A DNA stretch of 64,000 bases. It comes from Negativicutes bacterium. GTDB taxonomy: Bacteria; Bacillota_C; Negativicutes; Sporomusales_B; JARLHX01. Shown in pieces: positions 16,137 to 26,511 of this stretch. The stretch is taken from contig JARLHX010000092.1 of the NCBI GenBank assembly GCA_031292035.1, positions 62,001-126,000 of the forward strand, written 5' to 3'. A program made the translations under genes and the position numbers. The number at the start of each line of letters is the position of its first letter. Position 1 is the first letter of the stretch. The notes beneath the pieces were generated by a model, which saw nothing but the letters and a program-made list of their open reading frames with translations, made no database searches and was not told the DNA's origin.

Positions 16137-16685
16137 TTATTTGCCGAAGTATCTGTCAAGCAGGCCTTTGAAGGCTGCGCCGTGACGGGCTTCGTCTTTG
16201 CACATTTCATGTACGGTGTCATGGATGGCGTCCAGGTTGAGGGCTTTGGCTTTTTTCGCGATTCCCAGTTTGCCTTGGCAGGCGCCGTATTCGGCCTCGA
16301 CCCGCAGTTCGAGATTCTTTTTAGTGGAAGCGCAGACCACTTCGCCCAGCAGTTCAGCAAACTTTGCAGCGTGTTCGGCTTCTTCAAACGCGATCCGCTT
16401 GTAGGCTTCGGCTACCTCGGGATAGCCTTCACGGTCAGCCTGACGGCTCATCGCCAGGTACATGCCGACTTCGGTGCACTCGCCCATGAAGTTCATTTTC
16501 AGGCCTTCGAGGATTTCGGGATCCACGCCGGCGGCGACGCCGATCCGGTGTTCATCGGCCCAAGTCAGGCCTGCTGCCGACTGCTCGATAAACTTGGAGG
16601 CCGGAGCCTTGCAACCCGGGCAGAAATCCGGAGCCGAGTCACCTTCATAACCATAACCGCAGATGGAACAGACGAATTTTTTCAT
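16137..16685 (-). CDS. Reverse rubrerythrin (rubredoxin domain at the N-terminus)
   Basis: Encodes 182 residues. The rubredoxin-like iron site is at the N-terminus (C6-x2-C9, C22-x2-C25), and the diiron ferritin-like four-helix domain follows with ExxH motifs FEEAEH and DEARH. This reversed order defines reverse rubrerythrins, which in clostridia act as NADH-dependent peroxidase components against H2O2 and O2. Cytoplasmic. A 12-bp AT palindrome upstream could be a peroxide-regulator site. ATG preceded by TAGGAGGG. Confidence 0.93.
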   Translation of the reverse strand: MKKFVCSICGYGYEGDSAPDFCPGCKAPASKFIEQSAAGLTWADEHRIGVAAGVDPEILEGLKMNFMGECTEVGMYLAMSRQADREGYPEVAEAYKRIAFEEAEHAAKFAELLGEVVCASTKKNLELRVEAEYGACQGKLGIAKKAKALNLDAIHDTVHEMCKDEARHGAAFKGLLDRYFGK

Positions 16686-16706
16686 TCTAAAAACACCCTC
16701 CTAATT

Positions 16707-16718
16707 TAATAATTATTA
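16707..16718. promoter_or_regulatory. AT-rich palindrome upstream of reverse rubrerythrin
   Basis: TAATAATTATTA is a perfect 12-bp palindrome 22 bp before the start codon. It resembles the core of PerR/Fur-type operators (TTATAATNATTATAA) but the match is partial and the region is AT-rich, so chance is possible. Confidence 0.3.
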
Positions 16719-16739
16719 TCCACTAACAAACACTATAAT

Positions 16740-17231
16740 TAATATAACAAGAAATAGGAGAAAAAGCAAGAGGATAAAGTGAAAAAAATAATTTGCCATG
16801 GAGGTATGAAGACAGTGACGCTGTTAAATAGCAAACCTTTTCAGAAAATAGCGCGGAAAACACAATTCATAAAAGAAATCCGGTTACCAAGAATGGGAAG
16901 GATGCTAGCATCAAAAGGTAAATAGCGTAATTAATGACATAATTCAACAAAATAATACATTGCTCTATAATCCTTGCTTCAATATTGTGGGAACCATATC
17001 CTCCTTTTCGTTAGTGAAAATAAAATATTAAATCTGACTTGTGTTGCAGATATTTTTGCAAAGACTGGTCGGGCAGGGTTGAAAAAGAGGGCTTGCCCGG
17101 GATAAAAAACAGAATTTTCGAATAATTATCACAATAGAAATCGATTTTTATAAAATGAGGCCTGAAGAAGTGAACAATCCCGAGTATAAGGACGTCATTA
17201 CCCAGATCAAGGCAATCAAATAGACTTTGTC
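16740..17231. other. Gene-poor AT-rich stretch before the TRAP operon
   Basis: No recognisable gene. A 39-residue Lys/Arg-rich frame (16806-16925) has GGAGG only one base before its ATG, and a 22-residue frame (17155-17223) has no ribosome site. Neither has database-like features I recognise. The AT-rich composition differs from the flanking genes and may mark a decayed gene or a regulatory region. Confidence 0.4.
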
Positions 17232-17275
17232 CAGAAAAATACCGGACAGGGGAACCCCCGACCGGTATTTTTCTG
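17232..17275. terminator. Long hairpin terminator ahead of the TRAP operon
   Basis: CAGAAAAATACCGG (17232-17245) is complementary to CCGGTATTTTTCTG (17262-17275), with an inner GGGG-AA-CCCC stem. The stem contains five A and five T, so it could act on either strand. Confidence 0.65.
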
Positions 17276-17410
17276 CTCTTTCGGACCGTTTTCTCTGAGG
17301 ATTTTTGCAGGAAATTCATAATCTTCAATGAATTATATATATTGCGACTTTTTGTTAATTTAAGAATTGCGCACCGAAGTCGCAGCGAAAGAAATACAGG
17401 AGGGGACCGA

Positions 17411-17905
17411 ATGCAAAACGGGGAAGGCATTGTCAACAAGCTGTACCAGGGAACCATCAAGGCGACCGAGGTCATTTGCAGTCTGCTGCTCGCCGGGATG
17501 GTCATTATTGTTTTCGCCAATGTGGTGGCCCGCTATTATTTAAGTGCTTCTTTGGCGTGGTCGGAGGAACTGGCCCGCTTTATGCTGATCTGGCTGGTCT
17601 TTCTCGGCTCGATCCTGGCTTATGTGCACAACGAGCACCTGGGTCTTGACCTGTTGGTGAAAAAAATGCCCTTCAAAATGGGCCAGGCGGTGGCGGTGAT
17701 CGCCGATATTCTGGTACTGTACGCCATCTGGCTGCTGCTCCAGGGCGGCTTCATGATGATGCTCGACAGCTGGGACTGGGAAGCTCCGGCCACCTATATT
17801 CCCTTCGGCTATGTCTATCTTGTCATTCCGGTGGGGGGGGCGATCATGTTTTTCCAGACACTGCTGAAAATGTCCATCAGCATCAAAGCACTCATGAAAG
17901 GTTAG
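17411..17905 (+). CDS. TRAP transporter small permease (DctQ family)
   Basis: Encodes 164 residues with four membrane helices. SLAWSEELARFMLIWLVFLGSILAY is the typical second helix region of DctQ proteins. It forms the membrane part of a tripartite ATP-independent periplasmic transporter with the next gene. ATG 17411 is selected by AGGAGGGG 6 nt upstream; the longer frame from 17342 lacks a site and has an unusual N-terminus. First gene of a dctQ-dctM-dctP operon. Confidence 0.92.
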   Translation: MQNGEGIVNKLYQGTIKATEVICSLLLAGMVIIVFANVVARYYLSASLAWSEELARFMLIWLVFLGSILAYVHNEHLGLDLLVKKMPFKMGQAVAVIADILVLYAIWLLLQGGFMMMLDSWDWEAPATYIPFGYVYLVIPVGGAIMFFQTLLKMSISIKALMKG

Positions 17906-17915
17906 GAGGCGAACT

Positions 17916-19196
17916 ATGTTAACCGTTTTTTTACTCTCACTGTTCGGATTTATTTTTATCAATATCCCGATCGCCTTCTCCCTGGTCCTGACTACCGTGG
18001 TACTGATGCTGTTTATGGGCGATTTTTCCGCCCTGACCATCTCCCAGAGCACTTTGAGAGGCATCGATAACTTTCCCCTGATGGCCATTCCCTTTTTCAT
18101 GCTGGCCGGAGAAATCATGAATGTCGGCGGCATGTCCAAGCGGATCGTGCAGTTTGCCAATGTGCTGGTTGGTCATGTGGTCGGCGGTCTGGGTTATGTC
18201 ACGGTGGTGGCCAGCATGATCTTCGCCGGCGTTTCCGGCTCGGCGGTGGCCGACACATCGGCCATCGGCTCGATCCTGCTGCCCATCATGGATAAACAGG
18301 GCTACAACAAGGCCAAGAGCGCGGCCCTGGTAGCGGCGGCCGGCTGTATCGGACCGATTATCCCGCCCAGCATCCCGATGATCATCCTCGGGGTCATCGG
18401 CGGCATCTCGATCGTCAAACTCTTCCTCGGCGGTATCATCCCCGGCATCCTCATCGGCTTCGGGCTGATGTTCATGTGGTATTTCCACGCCAAGAAGGAA
18501 AAGTATGTTGCCGGCAAGCGGGCCGATCTGCCGGCATTCAAAGCAGCCTTCAAAGAGGCGTCCTGGGCGCTGATGCTGCCGGTCATCATCCTTGGCGGCA
18601 TCCTGACCGGCGTTTACACTCCGACCGAGGCGGCGGTGGTGGCGGTGGTTTACGCCCTGCTAGTCGGCAAATATGTTTACAGGGAATTTAAATGGAGCCA
18701 GTTGCACGGTGTGCTCATCCAGGCCACCAAGGCTACCTCCATTGTCCTCTTGGTATGCGGCGCGGCCACGGCGGCCGGCTATCTCATTACAGTCGGACAG
18801 GTGCCGGAGCTGCTGAGCGGCACCCTGCTGTATCTGGCTGGCGGCAATCCGATCATGATCATGTTCTGGGTCAATATCCTGTTGCTGCTGGTGGGCTGCG
18901 TCATGGACCTGACGCCGGCGCTGCTCATTCTCGCCCCCATCCTGCTGCCCATTGCTGCCCAGTTCGGCTTTGACCCGGTATATTTCGGCGTGGTCATGGT
19001 TGTCAATCTGTGTATCGGCCTCATCACCCCGCCGGTGGGCACGGTGCTCTATGTGGCCTGCGGCCTCTCCAAGCTGTCAATGGGCGATATCACCAAGCCC
19101 ATCCTGGGCTTTATCTCGATCATGATCGCCGTGCTGTTTTTGATCACCTATGTTCCCTGGACCATCACCTTCATCCCCAATCTGTTTGCAAAATAA
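17916..19196 (+). CDS. TRAP transporter large permease (DctM family)
   Basis: Encodes 426 residues and about 12 membrane helices. Diagnostic segments are FFMLAGEIMNVGGMSKRIVQFA, VSGSAVADTSAIGSILLPIM, GCIGPIIPPSIPMIILG and ITPPVGTVLYV. It is the sodium-coupled permease of the TRAP system. The gene starts 10 bp after dctQ with TTAGGAGG. Substrate cannot be inferred: TRAP systems carry C4-dicarboxylates, sugar acids, keto acids and others, and no catabolic gene is adjacent. Confidence 0.96.
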   Translation: MLTVFLLSLFGFIFINIPIAFSLVLTTVVLMLFMGDFSALTISQSTLRGIDNFPLMAIPFFMLAGEIMNVGGMSKRIVQFANVLVGHVVGGLGYVTVVASMIFAGVSGSAVADTSAIGSILLPIMDKQGYNKAKSAALVAAAGCIGPIIPPSIPMIILGVIGGISIVKLFLGGIIPGILIGFGLMFMWYFHAKKEKYVAGKRADLPAFKAAFKEASWALMLPVIILGGILTGVYTPTEAAVVAVVYALLVGKYVYREFKWSQLHGVLIQATKATSIVLLVCGAATAAGYLITVGQVPELLSGTLLYLAGGNPIMIMFWVNILLLLVGCVMDLTPALLILAPILLPIAAQFGFDPVYFGVVMVVNLCIGLITPPVGTVLYVACGLSKLSMGDITKPILGFISIMIAVLFLITYVPWTITFIPNLFAK

Positions 19197-19257
19197 TGTC
19201 GCGGCTTTACCACGGGACGGCCCGTGCAAAATAGCAAATGAAAAGAGGAGGTCTGGT

Positions 19258-20289
19258 ATGTCCAAGAAGTTGATCGCACTGTGTCTCGCGGCCGCGATGG
19301 CTGCCGTGATCCTGGTCGCTGGCTGCGGCGGCTCTTCCCAGCCGGCTGCCCCTGCCGCCAAAAAGGTTATCAAAATCAGTATCGGCCTGAACGAAGAGAG
19401 CCATGAGTATCAGGGCCTGAAGAAATTCAAGGAGATCGTGGAAGCAAAATCCAAAGGTCGCTACGAAGTTCAGATGTACGCCAACGCCCAGTTGGGTGAC
19501 GACGTGAAAGCCACGGAGTCCCTCCGGGCCGGCACCCTGGAAATGACCGCCCCGTCCACCTCGCCGCTGACCGGTATGAGCAAGGAACTCGGCGTGTTCG
19601 ACCTGCCCTTCCTCTTCCCTAATACCGAGGTGGCGTATAAAGTAATGGACGGTCCGGTGGGCCAAAAGATTCTCGACAGCCTCCAGTCCAAAGGCCTGGT
19701 AGGGCTGGCATACTGGGACAACGGTTTCCGTCATGTCACCAACAGCGTGCGGGAGATCAAATCCCCGGCTGACGCCAAGGGTCTGAAAATCCGTACCATG
19801 CAGAACCCGATGCACTTAGAAGCCTGGAAGGCCATGGGCGCCAACCCGACGCCGATGCCGTTCAGCGAAGTGTTTACCGCCATGCAGCAAAAAACTATCG
19901 ATGGCCAGGAAAACCCCATTCCCACCATCTATCTGCAAAAATTCCAGGAAGTGCAGAAATACTGCACCCTTACCGGCCATGTCTATACTCCGTTCGTGCT
20001 GCTGATCAGCAAGAAGACCTGGGATGCAATGCCGAAAGACGACCAGAAGATCTTCCAGGACGCGGCCATTGAGGCCCGTGACTATCAGCGCAAAGTCAGC
20101 GAAGACATGAACAAGAGCTTTATCGATAAACTGCGGGCCGAGGGTATGACAGTCACCGAACTGACGCCTGAGCAGCTCAAGGTATTCCAGGACGCCGTCC
20201 AGCCGGTGTATGACCAGTTCTCTGAAAAGATCGGCAAGTCCACCGTCGACGAAGTCCAAGCCGAAGTGAAAAAACTGAGTAAAAAGTAA
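19258..20289 (+). CDS. TRAP transporter substrate-binding lipoprotein (DctP family)
   Basis: Encodes 343 residues. A signal peptide ends in a lipobox (VILVAGCGGS), so the receptor is lipid-anchored. The mature protein shows the DctP pattern: GLNEESHEYQGLKKFKEIVE, NAQLGDDVKATESLRAGTLEM, and the segment with the carboxylate-binding arginine SPADAKGLKIRTMQNP, where Arg of KIRTMQ is conserved. Its presence suggests an organic-acid ligand. ATG 19258 follows AGAGGAGG. Last gene of the operon, with a terminator directly behind. Confidence 0.94.
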   Translation: MSKKLIALCLAAAMAAVILVAGCGGSSQPAAPAAKKVIKISIGLNEESHEYQGLKKFKEIVEAKSKGRYEVQMYANAQLGDDVKATESLRAGTLEMTAPSTSPLTGMSKELGVFDLPFLFPNTEVAYKVMDGPVGQKILDSLQSKGLVGLAYWDNGFRHVTNSVREIKSPADAKGLKIRTMQNPMHLEAWKAMGANPTPMPFSEVFTAMQQKTIDGQENPIPTIYLQKFQEVQKYCTLTGHVYTPFVLLISKKTWDAMPKDDQKIFQDAAIEARDYQRKVSEDMNKSFIDKLRAEGMTVTELTPEQLKVFQDAVQPVYDQFSEKIGKSTVDEVQAEVKKLSKK

Positions 20290-20299
20290 GCAAACTTAA

Positions 20300-20344
20300 A
20301 AAAAAGCGGGGCCTTCTGGCAACAGAAAGCCCTGCTTTTTTTTT
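20300..20344 (+). terminator. Terminator of the TRAP operon
   Basis: AGCGGGGCCTTCTG / CAGAAAGCCCTGCT imperfect stem followed by nine T. Confidence 0.85.
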
Positions 20345-20399
20345 ATCCGATTGAGTCAATGAAAAAATTGGCTCTGAAAAAAGGATTCCACCAAAAACG

Positions 20400-20417
20400 T
20401 GTCGAAAAATGACATAA
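20400..20417 (+). promoter_or_regulatory. Tandem Spo0A-like boxes upstream of the second chemoreceptor
   Basis: TGTCGAAAAATGACATAA: a TGTCGAA core followed exactly 10 bp on by TGACATAA. The arrangement closely resembles the 0A boxes of Bacillus subtilis abrB (TGTCGAATAATGACGAA, established knowledge). It lies about 45 bp before the start codon, where a bound repressor or activator could act. Confidence 0.45.
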
Positions 20418-20460
20418 CTTGCCATGTTTTGCTATACAGGACGCGAAAGGACGAGTTGGA

Positions 20461-22443
20461 ATGAACAAGTTGAGTCTGAAGACCAAAATGCTGGTATATC
20501 TTTTGGTGCCGGTTCTGCTGGTGCTGGCGGCGATGAGCGGCATCTCTTATTATTACGCCAACAATGCGCTGGAGTCACAGGTCAAACGCACGCTGACGTT
20601 TATGACCGAGGACTATAGCAATGAAATCGAGATTTGGGTAGCTCACCACGCATCGCTGGTCAACAGCTTGGCCGAGATCGTCGCATCAGGAATCCATTCA
20701 GAACAGGATCTGCGCCAGCTGTTAGCCCAGCTGAAAAGGGCCAATCCCGATGTCTCCAACCTGTCGGTTGGCTATCCGGATAAACGAATTATCGATGCTC
20801 TAAATACAGTCTACCCCAAGGATTTTGATCCAACCAGCCGCGACTGGTACAAGAAGGCGGCTGCGGCTCAGGGGATCGCGTTTTCCGAGCCGTATTTAAA
20901 CGTGTCTGTCCAGAAGATGAGCATTTCCATTTCCCGAGCTGTGCGGGTGAATGGCCAGGTGGTGGCGGTGGTCAACGTCCCCCTCGATTTGGCGAAGATG
21001 ACCGCTATCGGCGCAAAAATTAAATCCGGCCAGACGGGTTATGGCTATATCCTCGGGGCCAAGGGAGAGTTTCTTTATCATCCCACCCTCAAGGTCACCG
21101 ACAGTATCATGGCCATCGAAAATGGCCGACTGAAGGCGGATGGCGAGGCTTTTTTGGCCGGCCAGCCCATCTTTCGAGAGTACTTTTATAACGGCGCCAA
21201 CAAACTGCTGGCCTCTCATCCTATCGGCCAGACAGGCTGGGCCTTGGTGGTAGGGGTTCCGAAAAATGAACTGTTTGAAGATGTGGCCACTTTGACGCGA
21301 ACGACTACGGTGGTCAGCATTATCGGACTGATGCTTTTAAGTTTAGTGATTTTTTTAGTGGCGGGCTCGGTGGTCGGTCCGGTCCGGCGATTGGCAGCTG
21401 CAGCTGAACGCGTCGCGGCCGGTGATCTGGCGGTAGAGCTGGAGCAAACCGGGCGGCTGGATGAAATCGGCGTATTGGCCACAGGGTTTCGCCATATGGT
21501 GACTCAACTCAGGCAACTTGTGGGGCGTGTTGCTCAGACAGCGGGCCAGATTGCCGCTTCGTCTGAAGAACTGACGGCCGGGGCGGAACAGTCGGCTCAG
21601 GTGGCCCAGCAGGTGGCCGAGGTGATTGGCGAGGTCGCCGTCGGGGCGGAAAAACAGGCTAAAAATATGGCTGAAACGGCGACGATTGTGCAGCAATTGT
21701 CGGTCAGCACTCAGGAGGCGGCTACCAGTGCTGGCAGTGTGTCCGCCACTTCGCAGCAGACGGCTGACGCTGCCGCTGAGGGCAGTAAAGCAGTTGCCGA
21801 GGCAACCAGACAGATGGCTAATATTGAGGCGACGGTCACGAAGTCGGCGGCGGTGGTCAATCAGCTGGGTGAACGTTCCAAAGAGATCGGGACAATTGCC
21901 AACGCCATCTCCGACATCGCCGGTCAAACCAATCTACTGGCTCTCAACGCGGCGATCGAAGCCGCCCGGGCCGGTGAACAGGGGCGCGGTTTTGCGGTGG
22001 TGGCCGAGGAGGTCCGAAAACTGGCTGAACAGGCCCAGGAGGCGGCGAAGGAGATCGCCGGGCTGACGACGGAGATCCAGGGGGATACCGAAAAAGCGGT
22101 GACGGCGATGAATGACGGTACCCGGGAAGTGGCTGTCGGAACCAAGGTGGTCGGAACTGCCGCCCAATCCTTTGAGCAAATCGCAGCCCTTATCAATCAG
22201 ACTTCGCGCCAGATTCGGGAAATATCGGAAACCATGCAGCAGATGGCAGCAGGCAGCCAGCGTATTGTCGCCTCGGTACGTGATGTGGACAGAGTTGGCC
22301 GGGAGACGGCCGCCAATGCGCAGGCGGTGTCGGTCGCGACTAAGGAGCAGCTGGCCTCGATGGGCGAGATCGCGACTGCCAGCCAGACTTTGGCTAAAAT
22401 GGCGGAAGAACTGCAGGCCGCCATTCAGGTATTCAAGCTGTAG
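20461..22443 (+). CDS. Methyl-accepting chemotaxis protein with dCache_1 sensor
   Basis: Encodes 660 residues. TM1 is at ~9-30. The periplasmic double-Cache domain carries [17 protein letters not shown]; the R-x-W-Y pattern belongs to the ligand pocket of dCache_1 receptors, several of which bind amino acids. TM2 is at ~280-303. HAMP follows ([20 protein letters not shown]), then the signalling tip [25 protein letters not shown] 20461 begins at a basic-then-hydrophobic signal anchor. Ribosome site GGACG is weak. Possible Spo0A boxes lie upstream. Monocistronic. Confidence 0.93.
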   Translation: MNKLSLKTKMLVYLLVPVLLVLAAMSGISYYYANNALESQVKRTLTFMTEDYSNEIEIWVAHHASLVNSLAEIVASGIHSEQDLRQLLAQLKRANPDVSNLSVGYPDKRIIDALNTVYPKDFDPTSRDWYKKAAAAQGIAFSEPYLNVSVQKMSISISRAVRVNGQVVAVVNVPLDLAKMTAIGAKIKSGQTGYGYILGAKGEFLYHPTLKVTDSIMAIENGRLKADGEAFLAGQPIFREYFYNGANKLLASHPIGQTGWALVVGVPKNELFEDVATLTRTTTVVSIIGLMLLSLVIFLVAGSVVGPVRRLAAAAERVAAGDLAVELEQTGRLDEIGVLATGFRHMVTQLRQLVGRVAQTAGQIAASSEELTAGAEQSAQVAQQVAEVIGEVAVGAEKQAKNMAETATIVQQLSVSTQEAATSAGSVSATSQQTADAAAEGSKAVAEATRQMANIEATVTKSAAVVNQLGERSKEIGTIANAISDIAGQTNLLALNAAIEAARAGEQGRGFAVVAEEVRKLAEQAQEAAKEIAGLTTEIQGDTEKAVTAMNDGTREVAVGTKVVGTAAQSFEQIAALINQTSRQIREISETMQQMAAGSQRIVASVRDVDRVGRETAANAQAVSVATKEQLASMGEIATASQTLAKMAEELQAAIQVFKL

Positions 22444-22453
22444 GCGGAGGCAA

Positions 22454-22494
22454 AAAACAACCTGGCTCCTTTTCATAAGGACCAGGTTGTTTTT
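22454..22494. terminator. Bidirectional terminator between chemoreceptor and MFS genes
   Basis: AAAACAACCTGG / CCAGGTTGTTTT 12-bp stem between convergent genes. Confidence 0.87.
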
Positions 22495-22508
22495 ATCGAA
22501 GGCCGGGG

Positions 22509-23720
22509 TTAACTTTCGCGAGGAGTGGTGCCCGGAGTCGGGGCGGCGAACTGGCGGAAGGCCAGACGGCAACCCAGCGCGAAAATGGTCAGGCAAAGGG
22601 TGGTGGTGGCCAGCATGATCTTGACGCCGCCATAGTCATAAACCCAACCGAAAAAGGCCGGTCCGATGCCGTTGCCGAAGAAGAGGAAGAAGGCAAAGAG
22701 GGACATAGCGGTGCCGCGGGCCTCAGGCAAAAGCTCGGTGGCATAGGTCTGCAGGGTGGAATGGATGATAATAAAGCCGATGCCGAGCAGGATAAAACCT
22801 ACCATAAGCGCCCCCCAGTTGGCGACAAGCCAAATCAGGGCAAAGGCCGCAGCCATCATCGACACCCCAAGGGTCGGCATGCGGTGCTGACCGACTCGGC
22901 CCAAGATGGCGGGAATGAAACGGGTGCCGACGAAGGCGGCAGCGCTGAACAGCGCGGTGAACAGGCCGACAAGATAGTAGTCCAGACCGAGGTAGATGTT
23001 GGCATATACGCCAAGATAGGTGAAGCCGCCGTAAAATATGGCTCCCTCCAGCCATACCGCCAGATAAACGATCCGTGAGCGCTGGCTGGCAAAGACGGTT
23101 TTGTAGCCGTCGAGGAGGGGGAGTGTCGCGGCTGTGGCCTGGGCTGTGTCGTGGGGCTGGCGCCTGAGGAGGAGCAAAGCGGGAAAACCGGCCAGGCCGA
23201 CCAGAATGAAAAGGGTTTTCCAGGTGTAAAATTGGGCGAGAAGGGCGCCGATGACGATGCCGAGTGCCTGGCCTGAGGTGCAGAAGGCCATGAAAAAGGA
23301 GATGGCGCTCTGCCGCTTGGCCAGGGGAAAGGAGTCGCCGATCTGGGCCAGGGAAACCGGGATGATTCCTGCGGCAAAGACGCCGGTAATGAAGCGGAGA
23401 GCCAGCAGCCAGGCGAAGCTGTCGGCGAAGCCGCAGGCTACTGTTCCGAGGGAAAAGAGGGCCAGGGCGATCAGTGTTACCCGGGTTTTGCCGATGCGGT
23501 CGGCAATAGGGCCGTAAACCAGCTGGAAGAGTCCGTAGGGCAGCGAGTAGGCCGAAACCAAGAGGCCGGCCGTGGATTCACGGATGGCCAGGTCGCCGGC
23601 GATGGCCGGCAGGATGGGCGCTACGGCACGGTTGTCAGCGTTGACCAGAAAGCCGGCGATGCCAAGGGCCCATAGCAGCGCAAGAGAGTTGTCTTTACTG
23701 CGATGTGAAGGGGTGCTCAT
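22509..23720 (-). CDS. Major facilitator superfamily transporter
   Basis: Encodes 403 residues and 12 membrane helices. The MFS loop 2-3 motif is YGPIADRIGKTRV, and the second half has the matching GRVGQHRMPTLG. NADNRAVAPILPAIAGDLAI in TM1 recalls drug and purine-type MFS exporters, but the substrate is not deducible. ATG preceded by AAGGAG. Alone on the minus strand, with a divergent riboswitch operon upstream. Confidence 0.9.
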   Translation of the reverse strand: MSTPSHRSKDNSLALLWALGIAGFLVNADNRAVAPILPAIAGDLAIRESTAGLLVSAYSLPYGLFQLVYGPIADRIGKTRVTLIALALFSLGTVACGFADSFAWLLALRFITGVFAAGIIPVSLAQIGDSFPLAKRQSAISFFMAFCTSGQALGIVIGALLAQFYTWKTLFILVGLAGFPALLLLRRQPHDTAQATAATLPLLDGYKTVFASQRSRIVYLAVWLEGAIFYGGFTYLGVYANIYLGLDYYLVGLFTALFSAAAFVGTRFIPAILGRVGQHRMPTLGVSMMAAAFALIWLVANWGALMVGFILLGIGFIIIHSTLQTYATELLPEARGTAMSLFAFFLFFGNGIGPAFFGWVYDYGGVKIMLATTTLCLTIFALGCRLAFRQFAAPTPGTTPRES

Positions 23721-23907
23721 CGATATCTCCTTTGAAATGTTGTAGGCAAAATCGTCGCCGCCAACGGTAGTCTTATCCCATTATAAAGCATATGGCATTC
23801 ATTGGAAACAGATAAGGCGGGCTTACTGATTGGCCGCGGTGTGTCATGTGCGGTCAGCACGCCATCAGAACGAAAGCCAAAGAGATTGGCGAATTACGAA
23901 AACATGT
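23721..23907. other. Divergent intergenic region before the second riboswitch
   Basis: No gene. It should hold the minus-strand MFS promoter; AT-rich patches near 23775-23790 are candidates but no convincing pair of boxes stands out. Confidence 0.3.
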
Positions 23908-23937
23908 TTGACATGAAGGGGTTAAACACGATAAAAT
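23908..23937 (+). promoter_or_regulatory. Promoter of the second cyclic-di-GMP riboswitch operon
   Basis: Consensus TTGACA (23908-23913), 18-bp spacer, TAAAAT (23932-23937), ending about 20 bp before the aptamer. Confidence 0.7.
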
Positions 23938-23957
23938 ATGTCTATAAATGAATATTT

Positions 23958-24033
23958 ATGGCGAACCTTGTCGAAAGAGAGGGGCGCAAAGCTATGGGTC
24001 TAACGGTTTTTGCCTATGATCGCCAGGTTGCAG
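23958..24033 (+). promoter_or_regulatory. Second cyclic-di-GMP-I (GEMM) riboswitch aptamer
   Basis: Landmarks in order: GGCGAACC, TTGTCGAAAGAGAG hairpin with GAAA loop, invariant GGGCGCAAAGC, a second hairpin with GGGTCTAACGG, and the closing CGCCAGGTTGC. It is homologous to the aptamer at 13655-13730, with base changes in the closing stem. It heads the operon for a chemoreceptor and two CheX-domain proteins and so links cyclic-di-GMP to chemotaxis gene expression. Confidence 0.92.
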
Positions 24034-24049
24034 TTTATATCTACTTTTG

Positions 24050-24081
24050 GGCTGGTCGGGGAGACTGGTCTTTATTTTTTT
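24050..24081 (+). terminator. Expression-platform terminator of the second riboswitch
   Basis: GGCTGGTC (24050-24057) can pair with GACTGGTC (24063-24070) using several G-U pairs, followed by TTTATTTTTTT. Position matches the terminator of the first switch. Confidence 0.6.
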
Positions 24082-24269
24082 CGACGCGCGTGACGGAGAG
24101 GGGAAGAGTAACAGAGGAAAAGAAGGTAAATGTCTTGCAATACTGAGATGAAAGTCCCTTAATTTGGAACTGGATCCGGTTTCTTCTTCGATGATATGAT
24201 AAATCCAGTTGGTTCAGCTGGATTGGAGTGCGATGATCTGCTTATAAAGATAAGAGAGGGATTGGGAAA
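24082..24269 (+). other. Untranslated stretch between riboswitch terminator and chemoreceptor
   Basis: About 190 bp without a credible gene. It contains a small hairpin AATCCAG / CTGGATT near 24202-24224 and an imperfect palindrome AACTGGATCCGGTT. A 62-residue frame starting in the aptamer is an artefact of the riboswitch sequence. Confidence 0.4.
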
Positions 24270-26273
24270 ATGAACAGACATAGTCTTCAGTTTCGCGTGC
24301 TGGCAGGAATCATGGTCAGTTTGGTTGGCATCGCCGTGATCATCGCCGGTTTTTCTGTGTATACGACATGGTCCTTCCTGCGGGAGAACGCTCTGCAGGC
24401 GGTGGACAAGCGTTATCAGGGCATGAACGCGATGCTGGAGGTTTATAAAACCAATTCGCTGGGCCATGCGAAAGTTTTTGCCAGGAATCCCGCGATCATT
24501 GATGCTGTCAAGCGGCGGGATGCACAGGGGTTGTTTGCGATTACCACGCCGCTAATGAAGGATGGCAATCTGGATTATATGGTGATTACCGACCCTAAGG
24601 GTTTTGCTATTATCCGCACCCATGAACCAGGCAAGATTCCCAAACCTGACGATAATATCGCCAATCAGGTTAATATAGCGCAGGCCATGGCTGGAAAAGC
24701 CTTTGTCGGTATTGAGGAAGGCAAGGTAGTCAAGCTTTCCGTGAGGGCCGGCGCACCGCTGGTGGACGAGAACGGTGTGTTGGTAGGGGTGCTGTCTACC
24801 GGATATGTCATCAGCCAGAACGGGATTGTTGACAACGCGAAAAAGATGTTTGGCTCTGAGTTCACTTTGTTTTTACAGAACGAACGGGTGGCTACCACCC
24901 TGATGGATACGGGAGGGAAGCGGCTAACCGGAACCAGCCTCGACAATCAGGCCATCCTCAAGACGGTGCTGAGTGATGGCAAGACGTATTTAGGTGCCAA
25001 TCAGATCCTGGGACAGGATTATGCTACCGCCTACGGACCGCTGATGGGGGCGGACGGCAAGGTTATAGGTATGGTTTTTACAGGGATTTCGTCGTCATCG
25101 GTGGCTGACGTCACAAAGACACTGGTCGGGCGGATTGTCGGTGTAACGGTAATCGCTCTGGTGCTGGTGATTGGTGTCGCTGTATTTTTCATCAGACGAA
25201 TGTTGAATCCGTTGCAGCTGATACTGGGAAAAATCATGGAAGTGGCGGCAGGGAAACTCACGGGAGGGTCGCTTGACATCCGGAGTCGCGACGAGATCGG
25301 CGTGTTGGCCGGTGGCTGCAACACGATGCTGACAAATCTTCGCGATTTGATCCGGCGGGTGGCTCAATCCGCCGAGCTGGTGGCGGCGTCATCCGAAGAG
25401 CTGATGGCAAGCGCCGATCAGTCGGCTTTGGCAGCCAATCAGGTGGCGGCAACGATTGCCCAGGTGGCGGACGGGACAGACAAGCAAGTGGATACGGTGA
25501 ACGCTACTACCGGAATAGTCGACCAGATCGCGGCGAGGATCGAAGAAATGGCGGTTCACACCCAGGTGATGGCCGATACTTCGAACAAGGCGGCCAGTGC
25601 GGCCCAGGATGGCGGGAAAACGGTAGACAAGGCGGTCTCGCAGATCGGCAATATCGAAAAATCGGTGACCCATACTGCTCAGCTCGTGACCAGTTTGGGA
25701 GATCGTTCGCGTGAAATCGGACAAATTATTGATGTGATATCCGGTATCGCCGGTCAGACAAATCTATTGGCTCTCAATGCCGCCATCGAAGCGGCCCGCG
25801 CCGGGGAACAGGGCCGCGGGTTTGCGGTGGTGGCAGATGAAGTACGGAAATTGGCTGAGCAGTCGCAGGAGGCGACGAAGCAGATCGCAACCCTGATCGG
25901 GGATATTCGCCGCGATACCGACAAAGCGGTGGGGGCGATGGAAGAAGGAACACGTGAGGTCAGGATTGGCACCGAGGTGATCAATACGGCTGGTCGCTCA
26001 TTTGCCGAAATAGCCACTCTTGTGCAGGACCTGTCTGGCCAAGTCGGGCAATTTTCGGCGGCGATTCAGCTTATGACTGGGGACGGCAAACAAATCGTAG
26101 TATCGATGCAGGCTATCGAAGCGATAAGTAAAGATACGGCAGATGGTGCCCAGACTGTTTCGGCCACTACGGAGCAGCAGTCGGCCGCTATGGAAGAAAT
26201 CGCGGTTTCCAGTCAGGCTCTGGCCAGGATGGCCGAAGAATTGCAAAAAGTAGTGCGGCAGTTTGAAATATAG
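24270..26273 (+). CDS. Methyl-accepting chemotaxis protein with Cache_3-Cache_2 type sensor
   Basis: Encodes 667 residues. TM1 is at ~11-33. The periplasmic domain has [59 protein letters not shown] and [22 protein letters not shown], the pattern of fused Cache 3/Cache 2 sensors. TM2 (~287-308), HAMP and the signalling bundle ([27 protein letters not shown]) follow. As the first gene behind a cyclic-di-GMP riboswitch, its synthesis should track the second messenger. Start is ATG after AGAGAGGG. Confidence 0.94.
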   Translation: MNRHSLQFRVLAGIMVSLVGIAVIIAGFSVYTTWSFLRENALQAVDKRYQGMNAMLEVYKTNSLGHAKVFARNPAIIDAVKRRDAQGLFAITTPLMKDGNLDYMVITDPKGFAIIRTHEPGKIPKPDDNIANQVNIAQAMAGKAFVGIEEGKVVKLSVRAGAPLVDENGVLVGVLSTGYVISQNGIVDNAKKMFGSEFTLFLQNERVATTLMDTGGKRLTGTSLDNQAILKTVLSDGKTYLGANQILGQDYATAYGPLMGADGKVIGMVFTGISSSSVADVTKTLVGRIVGVTVIALVLVIGVAVFFIRRMLNPLQLILGKIMEVAAGKLTGGSLDIRSRDEIGVLAGGCNTMLTNLRDLIRRVAQSAELVAASSEELMASADQSALAANQVAATIAQVADGTDKQVDTVNATTGIVDQIAARIEEMAVHTQVMADTSNKAASAAQDGGKTVDKAVSQIGNIEKSVTHTAQLVTSLGDRSREIGQIIDVISGIAGQTNLLALNAAIEAARAGEQGRGFAVVADEVRKLAEQSQEATKQIATLIGDIRRDTDKAVGAMEEGTREVRIGTEVINTAGRSFAEIATLVQDLSGQVGQFSAAIQLMTGDGKQIVVSMQAIEAISKDTADGAQTVSATTEQQSAAMEEIAVSSQALARMAEELQKVVRQFEI

Positions 26274-26511
26274 TGGTGAAGGACAGGCTTTATAGGTGCA
26301 AGAAGGGCTTTGGGCGCTGGCTATGGGAAAACGGGTTGGTGGAGCACAAATCAAATGCGCTTCAGGCAGAAGAATGGACGCCTATGCCTTTTTTTGAAGA
26401 AAATACACAAAATAAAAAGGAATACGGTTGCCGTGATGTCGAATTTTAATCATTGTTTATTACGCAGCATTGCTACTTTTTAAAACGCAGCCAGAAAAAA
26501 GGAGAAATTTT

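Noticed and set aside
16806..16925. 39-codon frame rich in Lys and Arg.
   Set aside because: GGAGG is one base from the ATG, no recognisable domain, AT-rich surroundings. Kept only as a note in the intergenic entry.
17011..17520. 169-codon minus-strand frame opposite dctQ.
   Set aside because: No ribosome site, overlaps dctQ and the hairpin at 17232-17275, no recognisable domain.
23958..24146. 62-codon frame overlapping the second cyclic-di-GMP aptamer.
   Set aside because: It is the riboswitch sequence itself read as protein; no ribosome site.
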